DNA from: JASHVB01 sp035508435
GTDB lineage: Bacteria > Pseudomonadota > Alphaproteobacteria > Acetobacterales > Acetobacteraceae
DNA length: 64,000 bases
Assembly: GCA_035508435.1 (NCBI GenBank)
Contig: DATJNA010000207.1
Coordinates: 12,528-76,527, forward strand
Direction of reading: 5' to 3'
Of this stretch, positions 53,279-62,128 are shown piece by piece. Position 1 is the first letter of the stretch; every line of letters starts with the position of its first letter. The notes below the pieces were generated by a model that worked only from the letters and a program-made list of their open reading frames with translations, ran no database searches and was not told the origin of the DNA. Position numbers and translations under genes: made by a program.

Positions 53279-55837
53279 ATGGCCAGACCTATAATGTCGG
53301 CGATGGAAAATCCTGCGGCCGAAATCAAGGATAGAGTGCAGCTTCTGTTTAGTATCCACCACGCAGTACCTCGTAGCCTGCCGGGGCCGTTCCTTGCGAC
53401 CCATTTTGTGAGACTTAACGAGTCCCCGGAAGATCGGTCGTTTGCGCGTGCTGCCAAGTTAGCGCAAAAGTGCTTTGGGGAAGATATAGATCAGGACCAC
53501 CCTGAGCTCTTCCGGTCGATGGCTGGTATTCGGTCGAAAATTGTCACGACTATTCGGTCCCATTATGAGTCGATTTTAGAGAATGCGCCGGCAATGTTCG
53601 TCTTTGGCTCTGAGGCTGCCGTCATCGACCTCCTTGCTCGGCGCGTTACTGACGAACTTGGTCATCCGGAAGGATTGGTCGAAGCATTCCGAGTTTTTAT
53701 GCCTCGGTTTCGAGAATTCTGGAAAGAAACCTACAAGGATTATCTATCAAAACTCGGCAGGGAGATCGCCGGCATTCGTTTTGATGCAGACCCGAAAGTC
53801 GCTGAACTCGGGGGCATACGTCACTGGCTAGAGGAAAACGAACGATTGGATCAGCGCCAATCCGAGATAGAGACAGCCCTTGGAGACTTTCGCTACCTGA
53901 GACTCCGCTCCCACGCCGCCGACGAATTTGTAAGAAACAACGTCCGTTATCACGTCCGTTGGGAGAGAATACCTCAAGGGTGGAATTATTCGTTTATAGA
54001 GACTCTCAACCTCAGCCCCCGCGCTATACGGCATCGTGATCTGTTAGCACAGCGGCAGCAGAAGCTGGACTATATCGAATACATAACCGGTATGGTGACC
54101 TGCTTCGCGGTAGACCCCAACGTTCCGAATGCGGCTGGATTGGCCGAGGTACCGGACGATGTGTGGTTTCCGGGGGCGACGTTGGCGGGTGCGCACTACC
54201 TAATGCTCGGCGTTGATGCGCTGATCGCTATCTGCGTAGCATGGCGCCGTATATCGGGCTTCCCTGACGTGGCCAGTGAAGGCGAAGACGAGTTCAGGGA
54301 GTACGCAAGCTTCCCCGGACTAGCACCCAGCGTGAATGCGAGAACTGACAGGGTCGCCGAAACGGTGAAAAGGTTTCGTAAGATTGGAGCGGAAACAGGG
54401 ATAGATGAAAAAGAACTTCATCGGCGGGCCCGAGAATTTATAAGGTCTATGGATGGAGGGCACGTCAGACGAAGGGCCGCGGTAGCAGAACTCATCCGGA
54501 TCTGCCTCGTAACACTGCGGCCGGAACGGATCTCTGAGACGCTTCGGCTGCATACTATGTCCACCGTCCCTAAGGAAGCGATCAACGCCATACTTGAACT
54601 GGACATCGTTCCGGCCAGCTACGATCTCACACTGGCTGAGTATCAAAGTTTGGCTATTGTTCGTTTGATTGAGAGAGACGGGACCGCAATAACGGATCCG
54701 TCCGTCTATGACTTTCTTGGATCGATGGTCATAGAAGGTGTTCAAAGCCACAACACGTCAAAAGAGGTCCGCTGCGCAATCTTCACAGCACTGGCACACC
54801 TTACCCGCGAATTCTGGGTATCGGCGATGGGTGGTTCTGCACACTCAATGATGCACGATGCGGATGATGATTACGTCGCGAGCTCAATGGCTGACTTCCA
54901 ATGCCTATACTTTTCGAACTTTGTGCCGCTCGGCAAGGAGCTGTTCACGCGCACCATCTTTGTGGACGTGGGTTTGGGGCCCTATCAGAGAGCGCGCATG
55001 CTGCAACGCTTTGCCAATATTCTCAGTTATCGCTCACTGGCGATTAGAGATCTGGCCCGCGTCCGTAACGCGGTGGATGGTCTATTGGATGTGAGCAGAG
55101 GACTAAACGACATCCAATCGATCATGGCAATACCGCGAGCATTCGGGGACGGAGAGGAGCCTCGATTTCTCGAACTGAACCTCGGACGAGTCATTGAAAT
55201 GGCGGCGCGGGCAGGTTACATGAACTCGTTTCTGACCTACGGTATAGTCGGGCGTCGGATGTCGGCAGCCAGTTACGTAGAGCAAATACGCGAACGTTGC
55301 GCAGACGTTCGGGAGGAACGACTCCGGAATTACCCCATGCTGATAGACTTCTTGGAACGGAGGCTGATGCACTCAGTACGCAATTATGATCGGATGGAGA
55401 TGCACTATAATGCGGTGACCCACAGGATAAATGCTTTAATGGACATGATTCGTACACGCCTCAACGCAGTCCAAACGCATGAGATGTCTGACAACATCGG
55501 TGAGATGGCACGAACGGCAAGGACAATGACAGTAGCTTCCGAAAATCTCCAGCGGGCAGCCGACCGTGTAGATATCAATCTGCGGGCTCAGCTGGACTTG
55601 CAAGTGGCTGCGGAAGTAATTGTTTTGTTTGGCGGCAGCTACTATGCTTTCGAGATCGTTCGTGCGGTATCCAGCTCTGTGCCTAGACTCCAACAAGTTT
55701 CTGATTGGGCCCTCGTATGCATCGGTGTGGTTGCTGCCGTTGGTGCCCGGATCGCGGTTGCTCCGGTGACCCGGCATGCGATTCATCTCAGTCACCGTTC
55801 TGTTGGCAGATTACTGCGTATCCTAAGACTGCGCTAG
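53279..55837 (+). CDS. Large DUF3422-like membrane-anchored protein, low-GC
   Basis: 852 residues from ATG 53279, where GGGGGGAG precedes the codon by about four bases; the frame upstream to 53042 is probably not translated. The C-terminal half recalls DUF3422: RTIFVDVGLGPYQRARMLQRFANILSYR, then YVEQIRERCADVREERL, a long coiled coil (about 720-780) and two C-terminal membrane segments with LDLQVAAEVIVLFGGSYYAFEIV and WALVCIGVVAAVGARIAVAP. RYHVRWERIPQGWNYSF near residue 230 resembles the DUF3422 N-terminal RWERHxE motif. At 852 residues it is about twice the usual DUF3422 length. Codon use and GC are clearly lower than the neighbours, suggesting horizontal transfer. Function unknown. Confidence 0.75.
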   Translation: MARPIMSAMENPAAEIKDRVQLLFSIHHAVPRSLPGPFLATHFVRLNESPEDRSFARAAKLAQKCFGEDIDQDHPELFRSMAGIRSKIVTTIRSHYESILENAPAMFVFGSEAAVIDLLARRVTDELGHPEGLVEAFRVFMPRFREFWKETYKDYLSKLGREIAGIRFDADPKVAELGGIRHWLEENERLDQRQSEIETALGDFRYLRLRSHAADEFVRNNVRYHVRWERIPQGWNYSFIETLNLSPRAIRHRDLLAQRQQKLDYIEYITGMVTCFAVDPNVPNAAGLAEVPDDVWFPGATLAGAHYLMLGVDALIAICVAWRRISGFPDVASEGEDEFREYASFPGLAPSVNARTDRVAETVKRFRKIGAETGIDEKELHRRAREFIRSMDGGHVRRRAAVAELIRICLVTLRPERISETLRLHTMSTVPKEAINAILELDIVPASYDLTLAEYQSLAIVRLIERDGTAITDPSVYDFLGSMVIEGVQSHNTSKEVRCAIFTALAHLTREFWVSAMGGSAHSMMHDADDDYVASSMADFQCLYFSNFVPLGKELFTRTIFVDVGLGPYQRARMLQRFANILSYRSLAIRDLARVRNAVDGLLDVSRGLNDIQSIMAIPRAFGDGEEPRFLELNLGRVIEMAARAGYMNSFLTYGIVGRRMSAASYVEQIRERCADVREERLRNYPMLIDFLERRLMHSVRNYDRMEMHYNAVTHRINALMDMIRTRLNAVQTHEMSDNIGEMARTARTMTVASENLQRAADRVDINLRAQLDLQVAAEVIVLFGGSYYAFEIVRAVSSSVPRLQQVSDWALVCIGVVAAVGARIAVAPVTRHAIHLSHRSVGRLLRILRLR

Positions 55838-56061
55838 AGCTGGCGGTTTTGCTGACCATACTTCGGGAAAATGGATGTTCGACGGTAATGGCAAAACCTA
55901 GAGCATTGCCCCGCAGAATAGCGATATGGATTGCTACTATCAGCGGTTCCACGGATGCTGCTGTAAGTTCGATGCGAGCTTTATCCGCGGGGGAAGGGAG
56001 AGTCGATTCGCTGACGGCAAATATGGAACTGACCGAGGCGCCGATCGCCTCCGCGTTGCCG
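55838..56061. other. Gene-free right edge of the low-GC patch
   Basis: 224 bases between the DUF3422-like gene and the convergent phosphoesterase gene. Frames on both strands are open but show no family. Composition is intermediate, returning to the chromosomal GC level near 56060. It looks like degraded sequence at the patch border. Confidence 0.4.
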
Positions 56062-57450
56062 TTACGCCCGCCGCGGCCGTGTGCCGGGCTCCTGTCGCGG
56101 CATCGCCTGCTGCAACGGCACGCTCGGCTGCGGCAAACTCGTTGCGTTCGCCGCGGCGCGCCGCAAGGCCGCCGCCGTCTCGGGTAGCATCGGCACGTCC
56201 ATCCGTGCCGGCTCGCCGAAGCCAAAGGCATGCGTCAGGTCGCCGCAGGTGCGCCGCCGCCAATCGCTCAGGTTTGGAATTTCCACCCCGAAACGGGTTT
56301 CCATCAGCCGCAGTGTGGAGGTGTGGTCGAACGTCTCGCCGCACACATAGCCGCCGCGGCTGAACGGCGAGATCACCAGGCACGGCACGCGGAATCCCAA
56401 GCCTACCGGCTTCCCATCGACGAACTCGCCCGGCGTTCCGGGCTCCGGCAGCGGCGGCACGACATGGTCGAACAAGCCGTCGTTCTCGTCGTAGTTCAGG
56501 ATCAGCGCGCTGCGCGCCCAGAGCGACGGGTTTGACCACAGCGCCGCCAGCACCTGCGCCGTATGATGCTCGCCCGCGGCGGGCAGGTAGGACGGGTGCT
56601 CTGTCACCGTCGAGGGCGGCACGATCCACGTCACCTGCGGGATGTTGCCGCTGCGCAGATCGGCGAGCAATTCGTCGAAGCCACGATTGCGCATCAGGTT
56701 GTCGAACAGGTCCGATGTCGGCGAGGCTGCGGCGAAAGCGGGGAACCATTTGCAGACGTTGCAGCCGTAGTCGTCGACGTCGTGATAGACCCGCCACGTG
56801 ATGCCGGCGCGTTGCAGACGCTGCGGATAGGTCTCCCACCAGTAGTGCGTGCCGCGGTTGTCGAGCGCGGGACCGCCTGCCTTGCCCTCCGGGTCGATCG
56901 TCGCGGTCATCAGGTAGAAGCGGTTCGGATGCGTCGGCCCCAGCATGGAGCAATGATAGCCGTCGCAGATCGTGAATGCGTCGGCGAGCGCGTGGTAGAA
57001 GGGCAGATCGTCGCGCGTCAGATACCCCATGGTCAGTGGCGCGACATCGCCGTTCACCTTGCGATGTGCCGGAATCCACGCATCCATCGCGCCGTGGTTC
57101 AGGCAGCCGTGCAGCGGCCCCCAACTGTGGCTCAGGTCGTGCAGGCGTTGCGCGCTGGTGGTGGCGCAGTTCAGCCGGAACGCCAGCACGTAACCGTCGG
57201 CGTTCCCTGGGTCGGGCTGAAAGAACACGCTGCGGCCGGAGGCGAGCCGCAGTGCCAGCGGATCATCGAACCCGCGCACGCCGCGCAGCGTGCCGAAATA
57301 GTGGTCGAAGGAGCGGTTCTCCTTCATCAGGATGATGATGTGGTCGATATCTCTCAGTTGTGCCGGCGCCGCGGCGGCTGATGCAGCCGCAGGCAGCCCG
57401 GCCAGCGCGGCGGAAGCCCGGAGGAAATGGCGGCGGGAAATCTCGGTCAT
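56062..57450 (-). CDS. Tat-exported phosphoesterase (phospholipase C/acid phosphatase AcpA family)
   Basis: 462 residues. The N-terminus MTEISRRHFLRASAALAGL is a twin-arginine signal. The phosphoesterase family (PF04185) is shown by IDHIIILMKENRSFDHYFGTLRGVRGF, LSHSWGPLHGCLNHGAMDAW, MLGPTHPNRFYLMTATIDP, and LILNYDENDGLFDHVVPP near residue 315. These enzymes hydrolyse phospholipids or phosphomonoesters outside the cytoplasm and are often used to release phosphate. The C-terminal 40 residues are low-complexity. No two-component phosphate regulator is adjacent; divergent from the epimerase gene. Confidence 0.92.
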   Translation of the reverse strand: MTEISRRHFLRASAALAGLPAAASAAAAPAQLRDIDHIIILMKENRSFDHYFGTLRGVRGFDDPLALRLASGRSVFFQPDPGNADGYVLAFRLNCATTSAQRLHDLSHSWGPLHGCLNHGAMDAWIPAHRKVNGDVAPLTMGYLTRDDLPFYHALADAFTICDGYHCSMLGPTHPNRFYLMTATIDPEGKAGGPALDNRGTHYWWETYPQRLQRAGITWRVYHDVDDYGCNVCKWFPAFAAASPTSDLFDNLMRNRGFDELLADLRSGNIPQVTWIVPPSTVTEHPSYLPAAGEHHTAQVLAALWSNPSLWARSALILNYDENDGLFDHVVPPLPEPGTPGEFVDGKPVGLGFRVPCLVISPFSRGGYVCGETFDHTSTLRLMETRFGVEIPNLSDWRRRTCGDLTHAFGFGEPARMDVPMLPETAAALRRAAANATSLPQPSVPLQQAMPRQEPGTRPRRA

Positions 57451-57628
57451 GGCGGCAGCCTATGCCCGCGCGCCGCACTTGCCCACGGAAAATGCCGGCC
57501 CGCATCGAGCTTTCACACCGCATCGGCGGCCGCGCGTCCGATCTCACCGCGTGTCCCGCCCCACTTGTGGAAGCCGGGCCACGGCGCGATCCTGCCGCCA
57601 GTCAACGCAACAACCGGAGGAAGCGCGC

Positions 57629-58567
57629 ATGTCCATTTTCGTTGTCGGCGGTGCCGGCTTCATCGGCATTCGCCTGATCCCTCTGCTGGTGTCACGCGGC
57701 GAGCAAGTCACCTGCATGGACATCAACCCGCAATCACCGGTGCTGACCGCGCTGGGCGAGAAGGTGAAGCTGGTGCGCGGCGATGTGACGCAGTTCGACG
57801 ACGTGATGGCCGCCATGGCCGTGGCGCGGCCGGACCGCGCGATCAACCTGTCCTACATGCTGGGCAGCGAGCATGCCCCGCATGTCGCGCTGAAGCTGAA
57901 CATCCTCGGTATGGACAACTGCTTCGAGGCAGCGCGGCTGTGCGGCGTGAAGCACGTCGTGTACGCCAGCTCACTGGCTGTGAACGGCGAGCAATTCCAT
58001 TATGGCGATCGTGCCATCACCGAGGACGATTTCCGCCACGGCCACGTGCAATACGCCATGCACAAGATCTTCAACGAGTTCCAGGCGCAGGACTATCGGG
58101 AAAAGTTCGGCATCACGATCACCGGCATCCGCCCGGCGAACGTGACGGGACCGGACAAGGTGCGCGGCTCGGTGGATCATGTGAACTGCATCACCCAGCC
58201 GGCGCGCGGCAAGCCGATCAGCTTCCCGTTTGCCGATGCGATGCGCTGCCCCATCCACGTGGACGACGTGGCGGAAGTCTTCGCCCGCGTATTGCTGTCG
58301 GACAAGCCGAAGCACGCGGTCTACAGCACCGGCGGCACGCCGATCAGCCTGGGTGAACTGTCCGACATCGTCCGCGGCTTTCTGCCCGACGCGCGCATCA
58401 GCTTTGACAAGCCGACCGGCGGCAAGGAGATCTCCGGCAACTACCTGATCGACAATACCCGTCTGGTGCAGGAGTTCGGCGTGCAATACCGCCCCTACCG
58501 CGAGCGCGTATTGCAGATCATCAACGAAGTCCGGACCCAGGAGGGATTGCCCGTGGTGCGGGCGTGA
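57629..58567 (+). CDS. NAD-dependent epimerase/dehydratase family protein
   Basis: 312 residues from ATG 57629, with GGAGG ten bases upstream. Extended SDR: GGAGFIGIRLIPLLVSRG near residue 7, INLSYMLGSEHAPHVALKLNILGMDNCFEAARLCGVKHVVYASSLAVNGEQFHYG, and the catalytic YAMHKIFNEFQAQDY near 149. These enzymes interconvert nucleotide sugars or reduce acyl/keto substrates; the Ser-Tyr-Lys site is intact. The substrate cannot be read. Its neighbours, a phosphoesterase and another SDR, do not define a pathway. Confidence 0.9.
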   Translation: MSIFVVGGAGFIGIRLIPLLVSRGEQVTCMDINPQSPVLTALGEKVKLVRGDVTQFDDVMAAMAVARPDRAINLSYMLGSEHAPHVALKLNILGMDNCFEAARLCGVKHVVYASSLAVNGEQFHYGDRAITEDDFRHGHVQYAMHKIFNEFQAQDYREKFGITITGIRPANVTGPDKVRGSVDHVNCITQPARGKPISFPFADAMRCPIHVDDVAEVFARVLLSDKPKHAVYSTGGTPISLGELSDIVRGFLPDARISFDKPTGGKEISGNYLIDNTRLVQEFGVQYRPYRERVLQIINEVRTQEGLPVVRA

Positions 58568-58624
58568 TCGGTCGGCTTTCGCCCAAAGTCGGACCAGTGC
58601 GCCGCACGTACGCGATTGTGCACC

Positions 58625-58747
58625 TGTCATTGCGAGGACCGCGAGCGGAGCGTGGCGGGACCAAGCAATTCCGGTCACGCCGCACACGGACCGGCGGAGT
58701 CCTGCCATGACCGGGATTGCTTCAACGCTGCGCGTCTCGCAATGACA
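58625..58747. repeat. REP-like palindromic element, full copy (copy D)
   Basis: TGTCATTGCGAG (58625-58636) is matched by its exact complement CTCGCAATGACA (58736-58747), and AAGCAATTCCGGTCA near 58663 by TGACCGGGATTGCTT near 58708, with one mismatch. The whole 123 bases can fold as one long hairpin. The GCGAGCGGAGCGTGGCGGGA module is the complement of the CCCGCCACGCTTCGC modules in copies A and C. Confidence 0.85.
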
Positions 58748-58762
58748 GCACGGGAGGCCACC

Positions 58763-59452
58763 ATGACATTCGATAACCGCACTGTCGTCGTCACCGGCGG
58801 TACCGGTGCTCTCGGCCGCGCGGTCGTGGAGCGATTGCTCGCGCAGGGCGCGCGCTGTGTCGTGCCGTACATCATCGCGCGGGAACTCGAGGATTTCCCC
58901 TTCACCGACACGGTCACGCTGATCGGGCCGTGCGAGCTGACCGACGAAGCCCAGGTCGCACAGCTCTATCAGCAGGCGGGCGAGCTCTGGGCCTCGATCC
59001 ACATCGCCGGCGGCTTCGAAATGAGCATGCTCGCCGACACGACCAAGGCCGGGCTGATGCACATGCTGAGCATGAACCTGGTCACCTGCCACCTGTGCAG
59101 TCGCGCCGCGCTGGGGCAGTTCGGCGCGGCGGGCGGGCGCATCGTCAACATCGCCTCGCGCCCCGCGCTGGAGCCGCGCATGGGCGCCGGCATGACCGCC
59201 TATACCGCCGCCAAGGGCGCGGTCGCGGCGTTCACCCAGGCGCTCGCGGGGGAACTCGCGCCTCGCCACATCCTGGTCAACGCCATCGCCCCCTCGATCA
59301 TCGATACGCCTGCGAACCGCGCGGCGATGCCGCAGGCGAACCATGCGACGTGGCCGAAGCCAGCCGAGATCGCGCCGACCATCACCTTCCTCGCCTCGCC
59401 CGAGAACAAGGTCACCACCGGCGCGATCGTGCCGGTGCCGGGAGGAACCTGA
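58763..59452 (+). CDS. SDR family NAD(P)-dependent oxidoreductase
   Basis: 229 residues from ATG 58763, with GGGAGG upstream. Cofactor motif TGGTGALGRA at residues 11-20; AGG in HIAGGF where NAG is usual; the catalytic YTAAKGAVAAFTQAL near 150. Shorter than the 250-residue average but complete through SPENKVTTGAIVPVPGG. The frame is open back to 58616 through the REP-like element, which is not translated. Substrate unknown. It is followed by a small ORF and the kdp locus on the same strand. Confidence 0.9.
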   Translation: MTFDNRTVVVTGGTGALGRAVVERLLAQGARCVVPYIIARELEDFPFTDTVTLIGPCELTDEAQVAQLYQQAGELWASIHIAGGFEMSMLADTTKAGLMHMLSMNLVTCHLCSRAALGQFGAAGGRIVNIASRPALEPRMGAGMTAYTAAKGAVAAFTQALAGELAPRHILVNAIAPSIIDTPANRAAMPQANHATWPKPAEIAPTITFLASPENKVTTGAIVPVPGGT

Positions 59453-59558
59453 TCCGGCGCTAACGTCGGCCTCTATATGTCGCCACTATGCCGCCAACGC
59501 CGGCCTGATATGGCATTTATATCGCTCCGCCGCCCATATCTGCCCGCTCCCCCAGCCA

Positions 59559-59762
59559 ATGGAGTGCGTCGTGGAGCGGCTCCGCGATACCGCGTTTGGT
59601 GCGCCAAGGTCACAAGATGACGCTGCGCCATTGCGTCTGGACGAACTCGAATCCTGTCCGACACCGGGCCAGATCGTATCGCAGATCGGCCTGGTGATCG
59701 CCGTCTGCCTGGGCCTGGGTTTGCTTGCGCGCATGCTCGTGGCAATCGTCGGCGTCTACTAG
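59559..59762 (+). CDS. Small hypothetical protein with C-terminal membrane helix, upstream of kdp
   Basis: 67 residues from ATG 59559 (a GTG at 59571 has GGAG before it and may be the true start). A polar N-terminal half with RLDELESCPTPGQ precedes a single strong hydrophobic helix (IVSQIGLVIAVCLGLGLLARMLVAIVGVY). No family recognised. It lies 325 bases before the kdp micro-ORFs on the same strand; AT-rich TATAT motifs flank it on both sides. Confidence 0.4.
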   Translation: MECVVERLRDTAFGAPRSQDDAAPLRLDELESCPTPGQIVSQIGLVIAVCLGLGLLARMLVAIVGVY

Positions 59763-60086
59763 CCGCTTGACATAGATCAATGCCGGCAACGGCCCCATGG
59801 TTGCAAATGCATGCAGCCTTCAGTGCTTCGATCTGGTTGCCGCCGGCCTGACCCGTGCGCTGCGCACGCGCCGCGAGTCGGCCGGAATCGCCGCGGACAG
59901 CAGACGGAGGCGCAAGAGCAGTACGGTTTATATGGCGCGTATATGTGCGATCGCTGCGGGAGATATCGAAAATATACGGCGCAGCGGCTAGCTCACCGCA
60001 CCGAACAATGGCCGCGCTCGGAGGATGAGCGCGCCTGTGTCATGGCCGTTGGCCAGGGCGCCCGGCCACTGAAAAGGACCGCTTCA
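59763..60086. promoter_or_regulatory. Kdp leader region with repeated AT-rich motifs
   Basis: This 324-base gene-free region has three AT-rich islands in otherwise GC-rich DNA: TTTATATGG near 59927, CGTATATGTG near 59938 and GAAAATATACGG near 59966. Two similar ones (CTATATGTCGCC near 59474 and ATTTATATCGC near 59514) precede the 67-residue ORF. In E. coli the KdpE response regulator binds a TTTATA-type site ahead of kdpFABC, so these are plausible KdpE sites or the -10 region; this is inference. Confidence 0.4.
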
Positions 60087-60170
60087 ATGTTGGATATCGT
60101 CTACCTGCTGATCGGCGCCGTCTTCCTCGGTGCCTGCGTGCTTTACACCTACGCCTGCGACCACCTGTGA
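60087..60170 (+). CDS. 27-residue membrane micropeptide ahead of kdpF
   Basis: ATG 60087 behind AAAAGGA; product MLDIVYLLIGAVFLGACVLYTYACDHL read in two pieces, a single hydrophobic helix ending in a short polar tail with CDHL. It lies ten bases before kdpF, which is also a 29-residue helix. Similar tiny ORFs with a helix ending in a Cys-Asp-x-Leu-type tail occur next to kdp genes in other proteobacteria, as I recall. It may be a further small Kdp subunit; no experimental basis is known to me. Confidence 0.6.
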   Translation: MLDIVYLLIGAVFLGACVLYTYACDHL

Positions 60171-60180
60171 GGGCCGTGCC

Positions 60181-60270
60181 ATGATCTTCGACTACGTGCT
60201 GGGCGGCATCGTCACCATCGGACTGCTTGGCTATCTGGTGTTTGCCCTGGTCCGCCCCGAGCGCTTCTGA
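60181..60270 (+). CDS. kdpF: K(+)-transporting ATPase subunit F
   Basis: 29 residues: MIFDYVLGGIVTIGLLGYL followed by VFALVRPERF. The ending YLVFALVRPERF is the KdpF signature. KdpF is a single-helix lipid-like stabiliser of the KdpFABC complex in the inner membrane. It lies ten bases after the 27-residue micropeptide and 111 bases before kdpA. Confidence 0.9.
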   Translation: MIFDYVLGGIVTIGLLGYLVFALVRPERF

Positions 60271-60381
60271 CACCGCGTGCGGATTCTGGCCGCGCCGTCA
60301 GCGGATTGCGTGTCCAGAGCAATGCCGAACCCTGCTGTGCTGTCGGCGCCTTAGAAACTTCAAGCCGGAAGGCTCTTGGTC

Positions 60382-62109
60382 ATGACTGTCAACGGATGGC
60401 TGCAGATCGCGCTGTACTGCGTCCTGCTGCTGCTGATCACCCGCCCAGTCGGCGGCTACATGGCGCGCGTGTTCTCTGGCGAGCGCACATTGCTTTCTCC
60501 CGTGCTGCGCCCGGTGGAGCGCGTGACATATGCGCTCTGCGGCGTCGATGAGACGCAGGAGCAATATTGGGTGAGCTACGCGGTCGCCATGCTGGCGTTC
60601 AGCTTCGCCGGTTTCGTCGTGCTGTACGGATTGCAGCGGCTGCAGGCGCTGCTGCCGTTCAATCCCGCGGGCCAGACCGCGGTGGGGCAGGACCTCGCCT
60701 TCAACACCTCGGTCAGCTTCGTCACCAACACCAACTGGCAGTCGTACACGCCAGAAACGACGATGAGCTACCTCACGCAGATGGCCGGGCTGACGGTGCA
60801 CAATTTCGCCTCGGCCGCCACCGGCATCGCTCTGGCGGTGGCGCTGGTGCGCGGCTTCGCGCGGCGCTCGGCGCGGACCATCGGCAATTTCTGGGTCGAT
60901 CTGACCCGCTGCACGCTCTACATCCTGCTGCCGATCTCGATCGTCGTGGCGCTGGTGTTCATCTGGCAGGGCATGCCGCAGAATCTGAACGCCTACACCG
61001 ACGCAACGACGCTGGAAGGCGCCAAGCAGGTGATCGCCCAGGGACCGGTGGCGTCCCAGGAAGTCATCAAGATGCTGGGCACCAATGGCGGCGGCTTCTT
61101 CAACGCCAACTCGTCGCATCCCTATGAGAACCCGACCGCGCTCACCAATCTGATCCAGATCCTGCTGATCTTCTCGCTCGGTGCCGGTCTGACCAACATG
61201 TTCGGCCGCATGGTCGGCAGCGAGCGCCAGGGCTGGGCCATTTTCAGTGTGATGTTCGTACTGTTCCTGGCCGGCGTGGTGGTCTGCTTCTCTGCCGAAG
61301 CGCCAGGCAATCCGGCCTTCGCCGCATTCCATGTCGACCAGACCGCGAGCGCCTTGCAGGCCGGCGGCAACATGGAAGGCAAGGAAGTCCGCTTCGGCAT
61401 CGCCAACTCCGCATTGTTCACCACCATCACCACCGACGCGTCCTGCGGTGCGGTCAACAACATGCACGACAGCCTGCTGCCGCTCGCCGGCGCGGTGCCG
61501 ATGGTCAACATCATGCTGGGCGAGATCATCTTCGGCGGCGTCGGCTCCGGCCTCTACGGCATGCTGTTGTTCGTCATCGTGGCGATGTTCGTCGCCGGCC
61601 TGATGGTCGGGCGAACCCCCGAGTATCTCGGCAAGAAGCTGGAGGCGAAGGAGGTCAAGATGGCGATGCTGGCCATCCTGGTGCTGTCGCTCTCCATGCT
61701 CGGCTGGACCGCGTTGGCGGCGGTGCTGCCGGTGGGCACCGGTGCGACGAACAACAGCGGCCCGCACGGCTTCAGCGAGATGCTGTATGCCTACACCTCC
61801 GCCACCGGCAACAACGGCAGCGCCTTTGCCGGCCTGTCCGCTAACGTGCCATTCTGGAACGACACGCTGGGCCTGGCGATGTTCATGGGCCGCTTCCTGG
61901 TGATCATCCCGGCGCTCGCCGTCGCCGGATCGCTGGTGCAGAAAAAGATCGTGCCGGTCTCTGCCGGCACCTTCCCCACCGACGGCCCGTTGTTCGTCGG
62001 CCTGGTGATCGGCGTGATCCTGATCACCGGCGGCCTGATCTTCTTCCCGGCGGTATCGCTCGGCCCGATCGTCGAGAGCTACGCGATGCATGCCGGCACA
62101 CTCTACTAA
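60382..62109 (+). CDS. kdpA: K(+)-transporting ATPase subunit A
   Basis: 575 residues from ATG 60382, with GGAAGG upstream. Ten membrane helices with the four selectivity-filter repeats of the superfamily of K transporters: TNTNWQSYTPE, GTNGGGFFNANSSHPYENPT, TTDASCGAVNNMHDS and ATGNNGSAFAGL. It is the potassium-binding channel subunit of the high-affinity pump induced at low potassium. It precedes kdpB by 19 bases in the operon. Confidence 0.97.
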   Translation: MTVNGWLQIALYCVLLLLITRPVGGYMARVFSGERTLLSPVLRPVERVTYALCGVDETQEQYWVSYAVAMLAFSFAGFVVLYGLQRLQALLPFNPAGQTAVGQDLAFNTSVSFVTNTNWQSYTPETTMSYLTQMAGLTVHNFASAATGIALAVALVRGFARRSARTIGNFWVDLTRCTLYILLPISIVVALVFIWQGMPQNLNAYTDATTLEGAKQVIAQGPVASQEVIKMLGTNGGGFFNANSSHPYENPTALTNLIQILLIFSLGAGLTNMFGRMVGSERQGWAIFSVMFVLFLAGVVVCFSAEAPGNPAFAAFHVDQTASALQAGGNMEGKEVRFGIANSALFTTITTDASCGAVNNMHDSLLPLAGAVPMVNIMLGEIIFGGVGSGLYGMLLFVIVAMFVAGLMVGRTPEYLGKKLEAKEVKMAMLAILVLSLSMLGWTALAAVLPVGTGATNNSGPHGFSEMLYAYTSATGNNGSAFAGLSANVPFWNDTLGLAMFMGRFLVIIPALAVAGSLVQKKIVPVSAGTFPTDGPLFVGLVIGVILITGGLIFFPAVSLGPIVESYAMHAGTLY

Positions 62110-62128
62110 CACAGGCAGTCCCAGTCCC

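Noticed and set aside
55705..56187. ORFs on both strands at the right edge of the low-GC patch
   Set aside because: Considered as transposase remnants, but no DDE motif, terminal repeats or family could be recognised.
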